Assembly (NCBI GenBank): GCA_022315425.1
Contig: JAIUPT010000008.1
Location: forward strand, 62,001 to 126,000
Direction of reading: 5' to 3'
DNA length: 64,000 nucleotides
Source of the DNA: Pseudevernia furfuracea
Lineage: Eukaryota; Ascomycota; Lecanoromycetes; Lecanorales; Parmeliaceae
Shown here: positions 43,395 through 54,632 of the stretch, in pieces
How positions within the stretch are numbered: the stretch's first letter is position 1
Layout of the letters: the number at the start of each line of letters is the position of its first letter
Position numbers and translations under genes: made by a program
Notes under the pieces: generated by a model
Database searches by the model: none
Seen by the model: only the letters and a program-made list of their open reading frames with translations
Told to the model about the DNA's origin: nothing

Positions 43395-45736
43395 TCACCA
43401 AACCTCCGGGTTCCCGTATTTCCTCGCGAACATGCCCAGCGCTTTGATCGGGAAGATGAACTTGTAGTTCGGATAGGAGATCATGACGCTCTTGTTAAAG
43501 ACCCCTTCGATCCCCTCTTGCTTCCACTCCCCGTTCTTCTGCTGCCTTTGCATGACTAGCCGGACGGCTCTCTCAATGGGCTCCTTGACCGGATATCCCG
43601 CAACCATGAGTCCGATAATGGCCCAGCTCGTCATGACGATCTGACTCTCACGCTGTGCATAGACGCCTGTTTCGCATCCTTGGTAGCTTTCCCCCCAGCC
43701 GCCATCATCTCTCTGCTTGCTTATCAAGAATTCGCAAGCCTTCTTCACGCGGGAGCTGTTGGCGTACGTTTCTCCGACAGAGGCGAGAGATTCGAGCGCG
43801 AACATGCCGGCGTAGGTGAAACAGATACCCCAACTGCCATACCAGGACCCGTCCTTGCGCTGCGCTTTACAAATGTACTTTAACGCGCCATCGAGAGCTT
43901 TCGATATGTCTGCTTTTCGGTATCCGGGGTGGTGTTTCGAGAAGAGACGTAGAGCTGTGACGACGGCGGTGCTGCATTCCGGGTAATCGTACTCGACCAT
44001 GATTCTGCCGAAGACTTCAGCTGCGTTTAAATATTCTAGATGCTCTGAGCCGCGAGTTGGCTCATAGGAGGCGAATCCTCCGGACGCGTTCTGCATAGTT
44101 AGGATTGTGTCAATGGCGTCGTTGAGGCGGTCATTGGATACTAAAGTTGGATAGCCGGGTGTGTGCTGCAGCATCATGACGGCTTTCATCGCTTCACTTG
44201 TCGTATCGCTGACGGTGTAGCCCTGTAATTTCGTACTAAAAGCCCAGGCACCCTTCCGTTGTTGTCGATAACAGACATCCTGTTCTCTGCAGTTTTCTCT
44301 GATTTGCTGATCTTCCAGGAACTCGAGGGCCTTGGTTAGCATCGGCCTCCATCTTGGGTCCTCCGCCAGCCCAGCTTCGTGGACTGCTTGGATAAGCCAT
44401 GAAGTGTCCCATGTCTGCACCCCATTGGTGCCGTTGACGAGCATGCCTTCATGTTTCATCCAGAGATAGTCGGCCAAGCGTTCACGATGGCGTTTTACGG
44501 AATAGCTATCAGGACCGTCGTGGATGTAGCAGGCCACCATATTCATGGGAGCATTAACAGGAGCGAGGTTAGCGTAGTCAGTGTTCTCGTCTTCGCGCTG
44601 AATCAAGTCGAACGACCAATCTTCAGCTCGCTTTCTAACATAATCTGTTCGAAGAAACGGATTCCAGATGTAGACCAAAATCCAATTGATGAGGGTGAGA
44701 ATCCATGATTTCGGGTGATAGTTATCTCGAGGAGATATGCTATTACGATGCGACGAGAAGTTGATGGAGGAATGGCTCTGGGTGTATATCTCTTCTCGAA
44801 TCTGACGGATCAAAGGGGTCTGAGGCGTGACAAATCTCCTGGAGTAGATATAGGACATAGGCAGGAAGACCATGCGCATGTGTATCCACCAACGCCAAGG
44901 AGCGATAGGTACCCAGTCTGGGAGCAGCCTGTGACCACTTATAAGCCAATCTCATCGCCGTTTCATCGACCCATTTCTTGACATACCACAGCTCCGGAGG
45001 CACAGGATTGACCCCCTCCCACTCCATGACCCCCAACACCGCCAACCAGAACTTCGCCCAATGCGGCCCCATCACCGCTCCCCCCAACTGATGCAGCATC
45101 CCCCTCGCCTTCACCAGCCTTCCATCCTCTCCACTCGCCCCCAGTAGCCTCAACACAACATAAGTCATCGTGGTCCCATACGCCGTGCTCTCCCCTTCAA
45201 TATGCAAACCCCACCCTCCATCGTCTGGATTCTGCCGCGCAAAAAGGTATCTCTTCATTTCTATGGCGAAGGGTGCTGGTATAGGTGTCTGAGTGACATA
45301 CCACGCGACAACGAAGCCTGGGAGGAGGAACATGGGACCGCCGTATTCGCAGGCCCAGTTGCCGGGGGGAAGCTGCAGGCGGGAGAAGAAAGCGAGGGCA
45401 TTTTGGACGGAGGCGAGCGGGGTTTTGGGTGTTTGGAGATCTGGTAGAACCTTTAACGGCGTTGTCAATGGCAGTGAAGACAGAGCGAGGAGCTGGAATG
45501 GAGCTGACCAGAGGCAAACCGAGGTGGTACCTATCGGCCGTGGTTTGCGGCCAGGCTTTGACTTCTTGGTCGGTCTCCAGGTAATGCCATGTCTGTCGTC
45601 CGGCTTCGTCCAGGAGCCGCCATCGCTGGATGTCAGTAGTCTCTTGTTTACCAGTCGAGGCAACCGTCGTGCCGTTCAGGTGCTCCTCGGGGTTGTTGGC
45701 ATTGGCATTCATGACCGTCTGCTTCACCCTCGCCAT
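43395..45736 (-). CDS. Oxidosqualene cyclase (lanosterol-synthase family)
   Basis: Predicted triterpene cyclase acting on 2,3-oxidosqualene. Exons on the minus strand are 45736-45509, 45450-44987 and 44928-43395, giving 741 aa (yeast Erg7 is 731); introns are 58 nt each. QW-type repeats are visible (QNPDDGGWG, QNASGGFASYE, QRKDGSWYGSWG, QRDDGGWGES). EYGGPMFLLPG, WWIHMRMVFLPMSYIYSRRF and the C-terminal YPNYKFIFPIKALGMF match fungal enzymes. The catalytic motif that is DCTAE in lanosterol synthases reads DTTSE here (residues 472-476, in GYTVSDTTSEAM); the proton-donating Asp is kept. This may be the sterol-pathway enzyme or a specialised cyclase. The start is the first ATG; the frame is open upstream through a GTG only. 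It is normally bound to the ER or lipid particles. Confidence 0.92.
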
Positions 45737-46140
45737 CCTTGGTGCAGCAAGGGCGCAGGAAGTAGCCTCCACGACCTTGGGGTCCCGTTTTTATAGCATT
45801 CTGAACTTTGAACAGAAACTACGGGATCCGTAAATACGAGTTACGACGCTAGCGCCATAGGGCTCGAGATAGATCCTAAAGTACAATCGCAAACGTAGGC
45901 GCGTAGTACTCTTGACATATGAGTATGAAGAGAACAGGGTGCTTGAGTAGAGGTATCGTTTGAGGTAGCTAGAGCGTGCAAGCGGTGCAAGTATTCAAAT
46001 ATGGTCCATTAGCTCGAATAAAACTTTCGAGATGTCCTGTCAAGCCTTTCCAGACGATCGAGACGGGCGATTAACCACATCGATGCAATACAGTAACAAT
46101 GCTTTCCCAGTCCATGCCAAAATTGATCCTCAATCTTCCA
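45737..46140. other. Intergenic, no gene seen
   Basis: This is the upstream region of the oxidosqualene cyclase and 3' flank of the disordered-protein gene. No sterol-response element was assigned. Confidence 0.4.
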
Positions 46141-47265
46141 TCAATCACTCAAATCAGGATTGGCAACAAATAGCCTTCCCCGACCCATATAGCCCATCGT
46201 ATTAGCCCTCTCATCTACACTGCCTCTCCTCCTCAGGTCATCGATCGTCTTGCTCTCTTTCTCTGCCTTCGGCGCCTGCATCTGTCCCACATTTCCAAAA
46301 CTGTTCTCACGTTCACTCGATCCCCCACTGCCGCCTTTGCTAGAATTGTGCGCGAAATAGTCCGCACCCTGCGGCTGTTGCTCTCCAGGCACAGGAGTCT
46401 CCTCAGTCTCTGCCATCTCCGGTATATCGTCATTTGGACTACTTCCTTGCCCGCTTCCGTTGGGCGTGCTGCCTTGGCTGTACCTGTTTCCGCGTTGCTG
46501 CTGATCGACGCTTAGCCACCTATTATCCCCCGAGCTCCTTCCACTGATGCGTCTCCCACTATCCGCATCCTCGTACTGATTTCCATCATCGCCCACCTCG
46601 TTGGCACTCAATCTCATCGGAACACCTCCTCCCACCATATTGGCGCCACTGTATCCTGTAGCTTTCGGCAGGCCATGATGCCTGATCTTGCTCCTGACGC
46701 CCAAGCTGCCGCTGCCCATACTGCCGCTTGTACTTGTCCGGCCCTCTGCCTGCCCTGTTATCTCCCGCGCCGCCCGTATCTTTGCTGCTTTGTGTTGTGC
46801 CGCTATCCGTGGATCTTCATGTTGAGCGCGATCGCACCAAACAGTGGCTTTCTGCTTTCGCATCAGTGCCACATAGCTGCCCGGTGTAGTCGAGGCGCCA
46901 GAGCGTGTAGAAGCATTCCGGCTGAGGACAGAAGAGACATTGGACGGAGTCCGGGATGGCGGATGGCCGGAATTCGAATGTGATGTAGACGTAGTCGATT
47001 GGGAGGGGGTGCGCCGTGATTTGGCTATCGTGTTGGGATACTGTTGTGATGAGGGAGAAGAGGGCGGGGGTTTCGGGCCATTGCGGGTATATGAGGAGAA
47101 TGTGGAAGTCGGAGGTGACTGCCGTGCAGGAGGCAAGCCAATGTCAGGAACAATTTTACTCAATGGTTGGAGATCTGTCCGCTTGGGGATGTCTGGAACC
47201 GGAGGTAAGGGTTTCCTGTGAGGCAGTTGATAGTGGTCTGGTCGTCGAAAATCTACCATGGTCAT
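46141..47265 (-). CDS. Disordered conserved fungal protein, unknown
   Basis: A single-exon frame of 374 aa from ATG 47265; the frame extends four codons upstream only through a TTG. The N-terminus is Pro-rich (HRKPLPPVPDIPKR), followed by Ser/Thr-rich low-complexity sequence. A compact block near the middle, SYVALMRKQKATVWCDRAQ followed by DPRIAAQHKAAKIRAAREI, looks like the conserved core. The C-terminal half is Gly/Ser/Gln-rich and ends in RGRLFVANPDLSD. No catalytic motif, membrane segment or signal peptide is seen. Proteins with a similar core occur in many ascomycetes to my recollection, with no function I can state. Confidence 0.7.
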   Translation of the reverse strand: MTMVDFRRPDHYQLPHRKPLPPVPDIPKRTDLQPLSKIVPDIGLPPARQSPPTSTFSSYTRNGPKPPPSSPSSQQYPNTIAKSRRTPSQSTTSTSHSNSGHPPSRTPSNVSSVLSRNASTRSGASTTPGSYVALMRKQKATVWCDRAQHEDPRIAAQHKAAKIRAAREITGQAEGRTSTSGSMGSGSLGVRSKIRHHGLPKATGYSGANMVGGGVPMRLSANEVGDDGNQYEDADSGRRISGRSSGDNRWLSVDQQQRGNRYSQGSTPNGSGQGSSPNDDIPEMAETEETPVPGEQQPQGADYFAHNSSKGGSGGSSERENSFGNVGQMQAPKAEKESKTIDDLRRRGSVDERANTMGYMGRGRLFVANPDLSD

Positions 47266-48485
47266 CTCAGAGAGCAATATGGAGTAATGAGAAGCTGTCC
47301 GAGGGGTCGAGGTGGGTGGAGGATGGTCAAGGCGCTGGTTTGGCTAGTGATGTGGAACAAGGATGGCTGGGCGGGCGGTCGGTCGGTTGTTGGGTCTGCT
47401 TTCTTCAACAACGTGAGGTGTTCCTTTCAACCAAGTATGAAACGTGATACAGTGCGAGTACGGTAAATGTTAGGGATGAAAGCCTTATCCACCTATATTA
47501 GTCACCAGAGATGCGAGCACCGCTCAAGCTTCATTGGATCTTCAGCCAACGCCTTGCTCGTCTTTGTTAACAACAATGAGTCAGGAATGCTTCTTTCCTT
47601 CTTTTCTGTGGACTTTGGTTGGCAAGCGATAGCTCTACTGAAGCATTAACGAGATTCTATTGGCTGCCTCCCTCTCAACAATAGCAACAGTCTAAACCGC
47701 AAAAGTCAGTATCCTGCCACCGGCTGATGTCAGACGCTGGGTCCGAAAGTGAAGATTGATTCTTTCTGGCGGGTACCTATGCTATCAAAGAATTCTACGA
47801 TTCGAATCGAGCATATATACATGATACCTATGATTACAAGCTCATGGTCAAAAGTTCGAGGATCTCCAGCGTTCTAGGTGTGGGTCTTCATGCAGGGTCG
47901 ACCTATCTACTGCAGCCACTACGCACTACGTGAAGTCTGAGAGCTCTACCAACCAAATATTGAAAACATACCACGATGCCCAGCTTTGTCCAGCGATAGC
48001 GGCGAAGTCTGGAGATACCTTATCTGCTTCTCTCCCCGGCCCCCGCAAACTTCTGGCAAAGGGCAGGATAATAATTAATTGCATGTCGACGGATTGGGCA
48101 GTTGGCGGACTCGCAATCATGATGTAGCTGGTTAGCATTCTGGAGCGGTCTTAACGCTTCTTTACCAGGTACATCCTAGCCAGTCTTTCCGGAGCCTCCG
48201 GGCAAAGCTCCGTGAGCAGTGGCAAACGTTCGAGGTCAAAGTCAAAGTAATTTACAATCCAAGCTCTCGACGCAATGAGATACCCTCTTACTCAATACTC
48301 CAAACCAGATGCAAAAGTGGAGTCGCCGAAGTAAGAAGCCGCAGCAACGGTTTCGAACGTTATAAATACTCTTGCCGAGGACGGAAACCCAAGGCAGTCA
48401 GTGTAGATTCCAGCACTAAATCAACATTCGGAGATTTGAGGCTCTACACGTCACATGACATCATATGAGCTACACGAAGCGAGCA
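47266..48485. other. Long intergenic region, no gene seen
   Basis: About 1.2 kb without a recognised gene or RNA. Only short open frames are found (longest about 80 codons from 47218). Confidence 0.45.
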
Positions 48486-49531
48486 CTATACTATCGAGTA
48501 ACCGCCGTCAACAATGATGTCGCTCCCAGTCGTGTAGCTAGAAATATCGGAAGCGAGATACAGGAACGCTCCCTTGAGCTCATGTGCTTCACCTTCGCGT
48601 CTGCATAACATGTTAGTCCCTGCAAAAGAGACCTCAAGTAAAGTACTCACCCCATAGGGATCTTATCTCTCCATATATTTTTTGTCTCTATTGGAACGAA
48701 ATCCGAAATCTCTGTGGCCATGTAGCCAGGGGAGACAGTATTGGCGCGGGCGAATTGCACCATGTCAATGGCTATTGACTTGACTGTGCCAAGGATTCAG
48801 CACCTCTGTCGAGCTGTTATTTGAAGGAGACAGACCTACCAAATTGGATGACTGCAGCTTTGGCTCCATTGTACGCTGCCTGCAGCTGAGGAATGTTGAC
48901 AATATGCCCGCTCATGCTCGCAGTGGCAATGAAACTTCCTAGCTTAAAATTTTCCAGCTTCTTTCCGTTTAGATCCGTCCCCTCCATCTTTTGGCGTCTC
49001 CAATGGAGTCCAGCGGCATATGCACAATAGTACACGCTATCCATATCGGTAGACATGACGTTCTTGTAATGTCCGATCTCACCGTCAAGAAAGCTGCCTT
49101 GAGACCATGGGATGCCAGCATTTGCAACGAAAATGTCAAGACGGCCATTGAATTCTTTCACGATCTCATCGATTACTTCTTTGACGTGCTCCTGGCTTCG
49201 GACATCTACCTGATATGCTCGGCCTAGGGGATAGCGTCAGTAATACTCCTACATCGCCGTATTCTATTATACATTTGACACCATAGTCCTTTTCGATATC
49301 TTTGGCACGGTCCAGAGCCTTCTTGTTCCCATGATACCATATAGCCACATTTGCACCAGACTCGGCCAAAGCCTGGGCAACAGCCAAGCCAATTCCCGCA
49401 CCGGCTCCTGAAACAATAGCAGTCTTGCCAGTGTTGTTGAAGAGAGGGAAGACCTTTTCTTCCTTCGGAGCTACGGTATTGTTATGGTTGAAGTTCCCGC
49501 CGTCCATGGCAGGCAATTTTTCTCCTCCCAT
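48486..49531 (-). CDS. Short-chain dehydrogenase/reductase
   Basis: Predicted NAD(P)-dependent oxidoreductase of the classical SDR family. Exons on the minus strand are 49531-49273, 49223-48840, 48783-48651 and 48600-48486, giving 296 aa; introns are 49, 56 and 50 nt. The coenzyme loop is SGAGAGIGLAVAQ, followed by VDVRS and VANAGIP. The catalytic residues are Ser in ATASMSG, Tyr and Lys in AAYNGAKAA (YxxxK), then NTVSPGYMATE and the C-terminal TGSDIIVDGGYS. An N-terminal extension of about 35 residues precedes the Rossmann fold. The pattern is closest, from memory, to fungal sorbose/xylulose-type reductases and D-arabinitol dehydrogenases. A sugar or polyol substrate is likely but not proven, and a tailoring role for the nearby cyclase product cannot be excluded. 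Confidence 0.9.
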
Positions 49532-50182
49532 GATGAAAGAAGTACTATGGATCTGAGTTCGTACTAAAGGAGGAGGAAGATGGTCCTGGTTTAGACCTAA
49601 ATATATAGCAAGAATGGAAGTAGTCGAAAAGAAGAAGTAAGCTAGAAGAGACGGCGTAGTAGGCTGCTCGAACTTCATCTACCAAGTCGCTGAAACTATT
49701 GTAAGGCCAAGCAGTTCTAGCACAACCTTTCTTTTGTATGAGTAGGTATCCCAAGAATCATGACATAAATAATCGATGTGGGTGAACAAAGGTAAGACAT
49801 GACAAGGTTGCCTTGCATTTCATATGCATTAGAAGCCCCGCTTGATGCTTACGCATCGACGTTCCTGATTGGCTAATTTCTGACCTCGGTTGATGACATA
49901 AACATCTACATCATCCCGATGTCATCGCTCACTTTTCATCGCTCACTTTCATCTCATGATATGAGTATTGTACGTAACACGACAAATCAGCATTCTCTTC
50001 GTTTCAGGTTCCTATATCGTCTTATATTCTGTAGACCCGTGGTCCAATAACAGCAGCTGTGGACAGTGGACTCCAGTCGCTCGACCTGATCCTGTGAAGT
50101 CTGAGAGTCGGCAAGCGTCTGCAGGAAACTTCTTCGAAAAAGAGTTGTACCCCCCTCTGTCCTCGACCACCTTCTTTCATTA
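49532..50182. other. Intergenic, no gene seen
   Basis: This is the upstream region of the SDR gene. Short repeats such as TCATCGCTCACTTTCATC (about 49923-49952) are present. No gene is recognised. Confidence 0.4.
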
Positions 50183-50759
50183 CACAAACGATTTCATTGG
50201 TCTCGCTCCCGAATTGCCGAAGTTCATCTGCACGAAAAGGAACAGACGGTCTCTATCATCCTTGATCTCCTCTCTCCCTCTAACCCATTCTCCCGTTTCC
50301 TTGCTCCATGACTCTTCCCACATACGGACCGTGGGACCGCAGAGCTCTTCCATGCTTCCATCCAAAGTCTTCCTCTTCGCCTTGAAGTTGAAGTCCGTGA
50401 AGGCCTGAGTCTCAGGGCGGTAGATGCAAGTGAATTGCGCAACGAAGTTGCGCCATATGAAATCAGCAATGTATCGGATGGGGCTCGTCCTTTGGATTCT
50501 GGTGCGCTGATCCATAGATGGTTATTGAATTCCTCTCGTAAGCTTTAGGCTCTTCCTGCCAGCCCTCGGACCAGACAAGGTTGTACTGTTCGATGATGTC
50601 GCACTCGTTTCCTTCTTCCTCATCGCTCCAGTCGGCATCTTCGCCGAAGTTATCATTCTCGTCCTCCTCTTGGGCAACGTCGTCACTTGGAGACTCTGGC
50701 TCCTCGACTTCTCCGTCTTTGCCTTCAGCATCTGGCTCCCTAATGTCTCGGGTCTGCAT
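50180..50759 (-). CDS. Unknown protein split over two frames
   Basis: Two minus-strand frames overlap end to end. The first, 50759-50463, reads an acidic start (EPESPSDDVAQEEDEND) then YNLVWSEGWQEEPKAYERN. The second, 50515-50180, reads IRYIADFIWRNFVAQFTCIYRPETQAF, FNFKAKRKTLDGSMEELCGP and WSKETGEWVRG. Both look like real protein and together would form one product of about 185 aa, but I found no donor and acceptor near 50515-50463 that would join them. Either a one-base change broke the gene, or the second frame is a separate small gene starting at ATG 50515. No domain is recognised. Confidence 0.4.
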
Positions 50760-51776
50760 TCGGCTTGCAAGTCATCATCGATCGATGAAGGAGGTTGATG
50801 CTTGTAAGTCAACGCGACTCTGTCAAAAACATTACAAAGAAAGCGGCACGCTACATGATAGAATTTTTCGGAATCACTGTCATGCCAAGAACGTATCGAA
50901 AGATACGATGACTAATCGAAAACATTATCATAATAGGTGCTTTGCCTCTGTTGCAGGCGAGATGCAGTACTGGAGGCACTGACTTCTCCGGGTCGTCGTC
51001 AAGTGGCTCCATGATACCTGGCTCAAGGTTGAAGCTATGACTAAGAACACACCGTTACCTCGCTGTTTTCATCCTTGGCCTCCAACCTCACGGCGACTCA
51101 CAAATTGGGATTCATGATTGTTTCCGCCTTTGAATGTCGAAAAGTCATTTACATCCCAGCGTTCACTAGGGACATGATCCAGCCACACCGATAGTCTTCG
51201 TCTCAGGTTCAAAGTCTCGCGAAATGGCTGACAGACGGCGAGGTCTATCTTCTCTCCTGTATGGTTTTCTAGACAGCCCGCACGGCAAAAATTCGAGAAG
51301 GAGAGTTTTCCCTACAAACCTCCGAACAACGCTGTGTTACACAAGACAAATGACGTCCCCTTACTGCAAAAATTTACCTTTAAATCATATGCTTGGCCGA
51401 GAATGTCAGGATACAGGTAGTGCAACACCATATTGAACCTTTTCGCCTTGAGTTGCATTCATATAATGATGTTTGTGTCTTTCAAGCCGTTAACGCGTTG
51501 TTGACATTCCGCTTTGCCAAGGGCTAACGGCCCTTGCTCGACATAAAAAAAACTTTTCAACTTCCAACTTCTTCACGCGTGTGTTTGGACTTGCATCGTG
51601 CAGATTTTGTCGCTGTCATGCTGCTTACTTTCAATGCGCTCTTGCAATTGACTTCTTCCGGATTGGAGCTCTCCTATTCTGTGCCACTCACACAGCACTA
51701 ACGACCGTCCGATACCTACCATCTAGCTGCAGTGAACTCGGCGTTATCCTCGCAACCCTTCGACGAACACGCCGCT
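50760..51776. other. Intergenic, upstream of large membrane protein
   Basis: No gene is supported; it contains short open frames only. The last 200 bp before 51777 are probably promoter and leader, and the frame there is open from a GTG at 51732. Confidence 0.4.
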
Positions 51777-54443
51777 ATGGCAATGAGTCTGGGTTTACTC
51801 GCTGGAATCATCGCCGGCGCTGTTGGTCTAACATCCCTCGCTATCGCCTTAACAATCCTCGGTCTACGACACAAGCACCGCCGCCTCCTCTCCGGTATCA
51901 ACATGGCAGGCGAGCGAGGCCTCAGCGACTTCCCCACCGATCCCAGTGCAATTATGAGCATCACAGACGAAGACGTCGCGCGCATGCCCGGCACGCGAAG
52001 CTCGGTACAGCGATCTGTGCACACACCTTACAAGCACAACAATCTATACACGCCGATGGCATCGCGCGAAAGCTTACCACGGCGCGCGCATATTCCGAAA
52101 ACACGAGGGGAAGATCGAGATGATCACGAGCCAGTTGCGCCGCAGCAATCTTGGCCGTTGCCTCGTCGAATGACGCGTGCGGATGGTACACCTTTGGTCA
52201 AGATGCCTTCGTCAACACTGACTCCGGTCGCTAAGAGATCGAAGAACGCCATTCCTTCGCCTCCTCCCAAAGACACGAGAAACGCACCTGGGCCACCTCG
52301 AAAAGATGTAGCAACATTGAATGGCAGTCTGGATTTTGGGAAAGACGGTGACATCACAAAAGCCCCATCTGCTACAAATCTCACACCAAAACCGCTGTTT
52401 CACGGACAACAGCGCAGTAGTTCACACGGGATGATCGCCGAACTAGAGGAAGGAAGCAAGACCGAGCCAAGAGTGTCAAGGAGAACGTCGCAATTTCTAA
52501 GGTCGAAAAGCATGTACAGTCAAGAGCCTGGCCTCGTTCCTCCGCAACCATTACCGCCATTGCCATTCGAGATCACGTCAAAGACATTGCCAAGAGTCAA
52601 AAGCCCAGAGCAGAGTACAAGGCGAGCATCGGGTGGGAGCTTGTTCAGCGAGCAGACCTCTATACTCGATGATAATCGGTCCAAGGCTTTTTCGCAAGCT
52701 GGGGCGGATTTCACATCCATCACTCTCGCGTCACCTACGATTCCCGCTTCAGCGCCTGAGGGATTCGGACAGTACGGAGGCAACCACATAGTGTGGGACC
52801 CATCTCACGAGGAAGGAAGAGCCAGTCCAATAGGAGCTGCGAAACAAATGGCTTTCCGACCACAACTGAGCACACAGCGATCATTCCGCGCCAGCATCCA
52901 GGAGAGTCTACCCAGAAGCAAAAGTAGCGGACTATCCCTATCGCTGTCCCTGCATGGGCCATCGCGCGCCGAATCACGAGCATCTTTGGGCAAAGACCCA
53001 TCCAGCTCACATTCGAAGTCGAGAGTCGCCATTCCTAGAAGTGCCGAGAAATCTCCTCGCGGGCGGAACGAGAGACATATAGCGCGGCCGAAAGATCCTC
53101 GACGCGGTATTTCTCCATCATCTCCTCTCTGTCGCGCCATGGACTTTACCATCCACGACGACACGTATAGCAAGCGGGCATCCACATCAATCTTACACGC
53201 GGTTTCCGGGAATGAGGGTAGTCCAAGCCCAAGTACCTGGGACAAGCGACCGCGTTCTATTGCAACTAGCAATCCGCCAGAATGGGATATCGAATCCTTG
53301 CCGGCAGCCAAACCTTCGGCCTCAAAGAACAGAACAAGTGGACACCAGCGTCAAAACTGCATCCGCATCTCGAACATACCGGTAACTGCACCATCACCAG
53401 CAAAGCCACCCGCCATCGAAGAGCAAGAAGAGATGCCTCAAGAAAACCCACCGCCGCACAATCAAAATCGCGAAACAAGACCCAAGCAAACTAATTTCCG
53501 TCCCCCATCGCGACAAGACTTCGATTTTGCCCTGCAGACAACTATCGGCCTTCATAGAGAAAATTCCCGAATAATGGACAGCCACAGCCCATTCTCCCCC
53601 ACCCAGTTCATGATGAATCTCTATCGAGAAGACGACAACAGCTTGGACTCAGAAGTCGAAACCCCAACTCGAAAGCCCACCTCACGAAGAGTATCTTCGG
53701 GGACGCATCCAAACCGCCGCAAGACGATATTCGACAACCCGATACCGACCGTTTGGCCACTACCTACCCCGTCCACGGAGAATCATCCAGACCCAGAGAA
53801 GTCAAACAACAACATCGCCCGCCTGAGCACTCAATCCAACGACCAAGACTCCAACCCCGATTCGCGCCCCCCATCCTTCCTCCTCGACTTCCCCTGGCCG
53901 CAGCCACCCAAACCCTCAGCTGGTTCCAACTGGCGGGGTCCCAAAACGCCCATCCGGCGCATCGGCGGCCCTCGCGCTCCCCCATTCCGCTACGTCTCGC
54001 CAAATCGTCGCCGCTCTCCAATCAGAAGCGGCGTGGGCAAACGAAGCGTCAGTCCAGTAAAGGACCTACGGCGGAGCGTTGCCGCGCTTCGGAGGATGAA
54101 CAGCGAAGTTGTCAGCAGCGGGGGCCGAAAGTCGAGAGAGCACAAGCGGTATTTGAGCATTGGGGAGAGCGAGAGCAGTGCGATTTTCGAGGAGGATCCT
54201 TCCGGTCGGTCGGAGAGTCGGATTCTCTTCTCGCAGGCACAGAACGCTGGAGGAGACGAGAATAGGCTGAGGGCGAATGATAAGGAAAACCTCATGGGGC
54301 CAACCAGGGACATGAGGATCTTCGGTGGCATGACGAAGCTTGGCCCCCCGAGCAATGGCACAAACAGGGTTGTGGAGAGCCCGACTGGAAGCACGTACGA
54401 TGGCGATGGTTTCTTGAAAGAGCTGAATGCCTGGCTGCGCTGA
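51777..54443 (+). CDS. Single-pass membrane protein with long disordered tail
   Basis: From ATG 51777 the frame encodes 888 aa without introns; the frame is open 15 codons further upstream but only from a GTG. A membrane helix lies at residues about 3-28 (MSLGLLAGIIAGAVGLTSLAIALTIL), followed by a basic anchor (LRHKHRRL). The remaining 850 residues are rich in Ser, Pro, Arg and Lys with short conserved-looking blocks such as GERGLSDFPTDPSAIMSITDEDVARM near the N-terminus, FQYVSPNRRRSPIR-like Arg-rich text near the C-terminus (here FRYVSPNRRRSP), and a final GDGFLKELNAWLR. It is probably an N-out, C-in plasma or internal membrane protein with many phosphorylation-type S/T-P sites. No known family is recognised; length and composition resemble unnamed conserved ascomycete membrane proteins. 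Confidence 0.8.
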   Translation: MAMSLGLLAGIIAGAVGLTSLAIALTILGLRHKHRRLLSGINMAGERGLSDFPTDPSAIMSITDEDVARMPGTRSSVQRSVHTPYKHNNLYTPMASRESLPRRAHIPKTRGEDRDDHEPVAPQQSWPLPRRMTRADGTPLVKMPSSTLTPVAKRSKNAIPSPPPKDTRNAPGPPRKDVATLNGSLDFGKDGDITKAPSATNLTPKPLFHGQQRSSSHGMIAELEEGSKTEPRVSRRTSQFLRSKSMYSQEPGLVPPQPLPPLPFEITSKTLPRVKSPEQSTRRASGGSLFSEQTSILDDNRSKAFSQAGADFTSITLASPTIPASAPEGFGQYGGNHIVWDPSHEEGRASPIGAAKQMAFRPQLSTQRSFRASIQESLPRSKSSGLSLSLSLHGPSRAESRASLGKDPSSSHSKSRVAIPRSAEKSPRGRNERHIARPKDPRRGISPSSPLCRAMDFTIHDDTYSKRASTSILHAVSGNEGSPSPSTWDKRPRSIATSNPPEWDIESLPAAKPSASKNRTSGHQRQNCIRISNIPVTAPSPAKPPAIEEQEEMPQENPPPHNQNRETRPKQTNFRPPSRQDFDFALQTTIGLHRENSRIMDSHSPFSPTQFMMNLYREDDNSLDSEVETPTRKPTSRRVSSGTHPNRRKTIFDNPIPTVWPLPTPSTENHPDPEKSNNNIARLSTQSNDQDSNPDSRPPSFLLDFPWPQPPKPSAGSNWRGPKTPIRRIGGPRAPPFRYVSPNRRRSPIRSGVGKRSVSPVKDLRRSVAALRRMNSEVVSSGGRKSREHKRYLSIGESESSAIFEEDPSGRSESRILFSQAQNAGGDENRLRANDKENLMGPTRDMRIFGGMTKLGPPSNGTNRVVESPTGSTYDGDGFLKELNAWLR

Positions 54444-54632
54444 ATTGACGTCCATTTCGATCTATCTATTTTGATATTTAGTGATATCTATAATCATAAT
54501 AAAGACCTTTTTTTGTCGTGGTTCATCAAGTTGCATGTAGTGACAACTTCAGCTTTTGGGTTCTCATCATTCTCACCTGGAGCATGCAACAGCTGTTCCA
54601 TAACCTGCATGGCATTAGCGCTCCTGTGGTGT

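Noticed and set aside
46675..47447. Several plus-strand frames opposite the disordered-protein gene
   Set aside because: They are shadows of the Ser/Pro/Gly-rich minus-strand gene.
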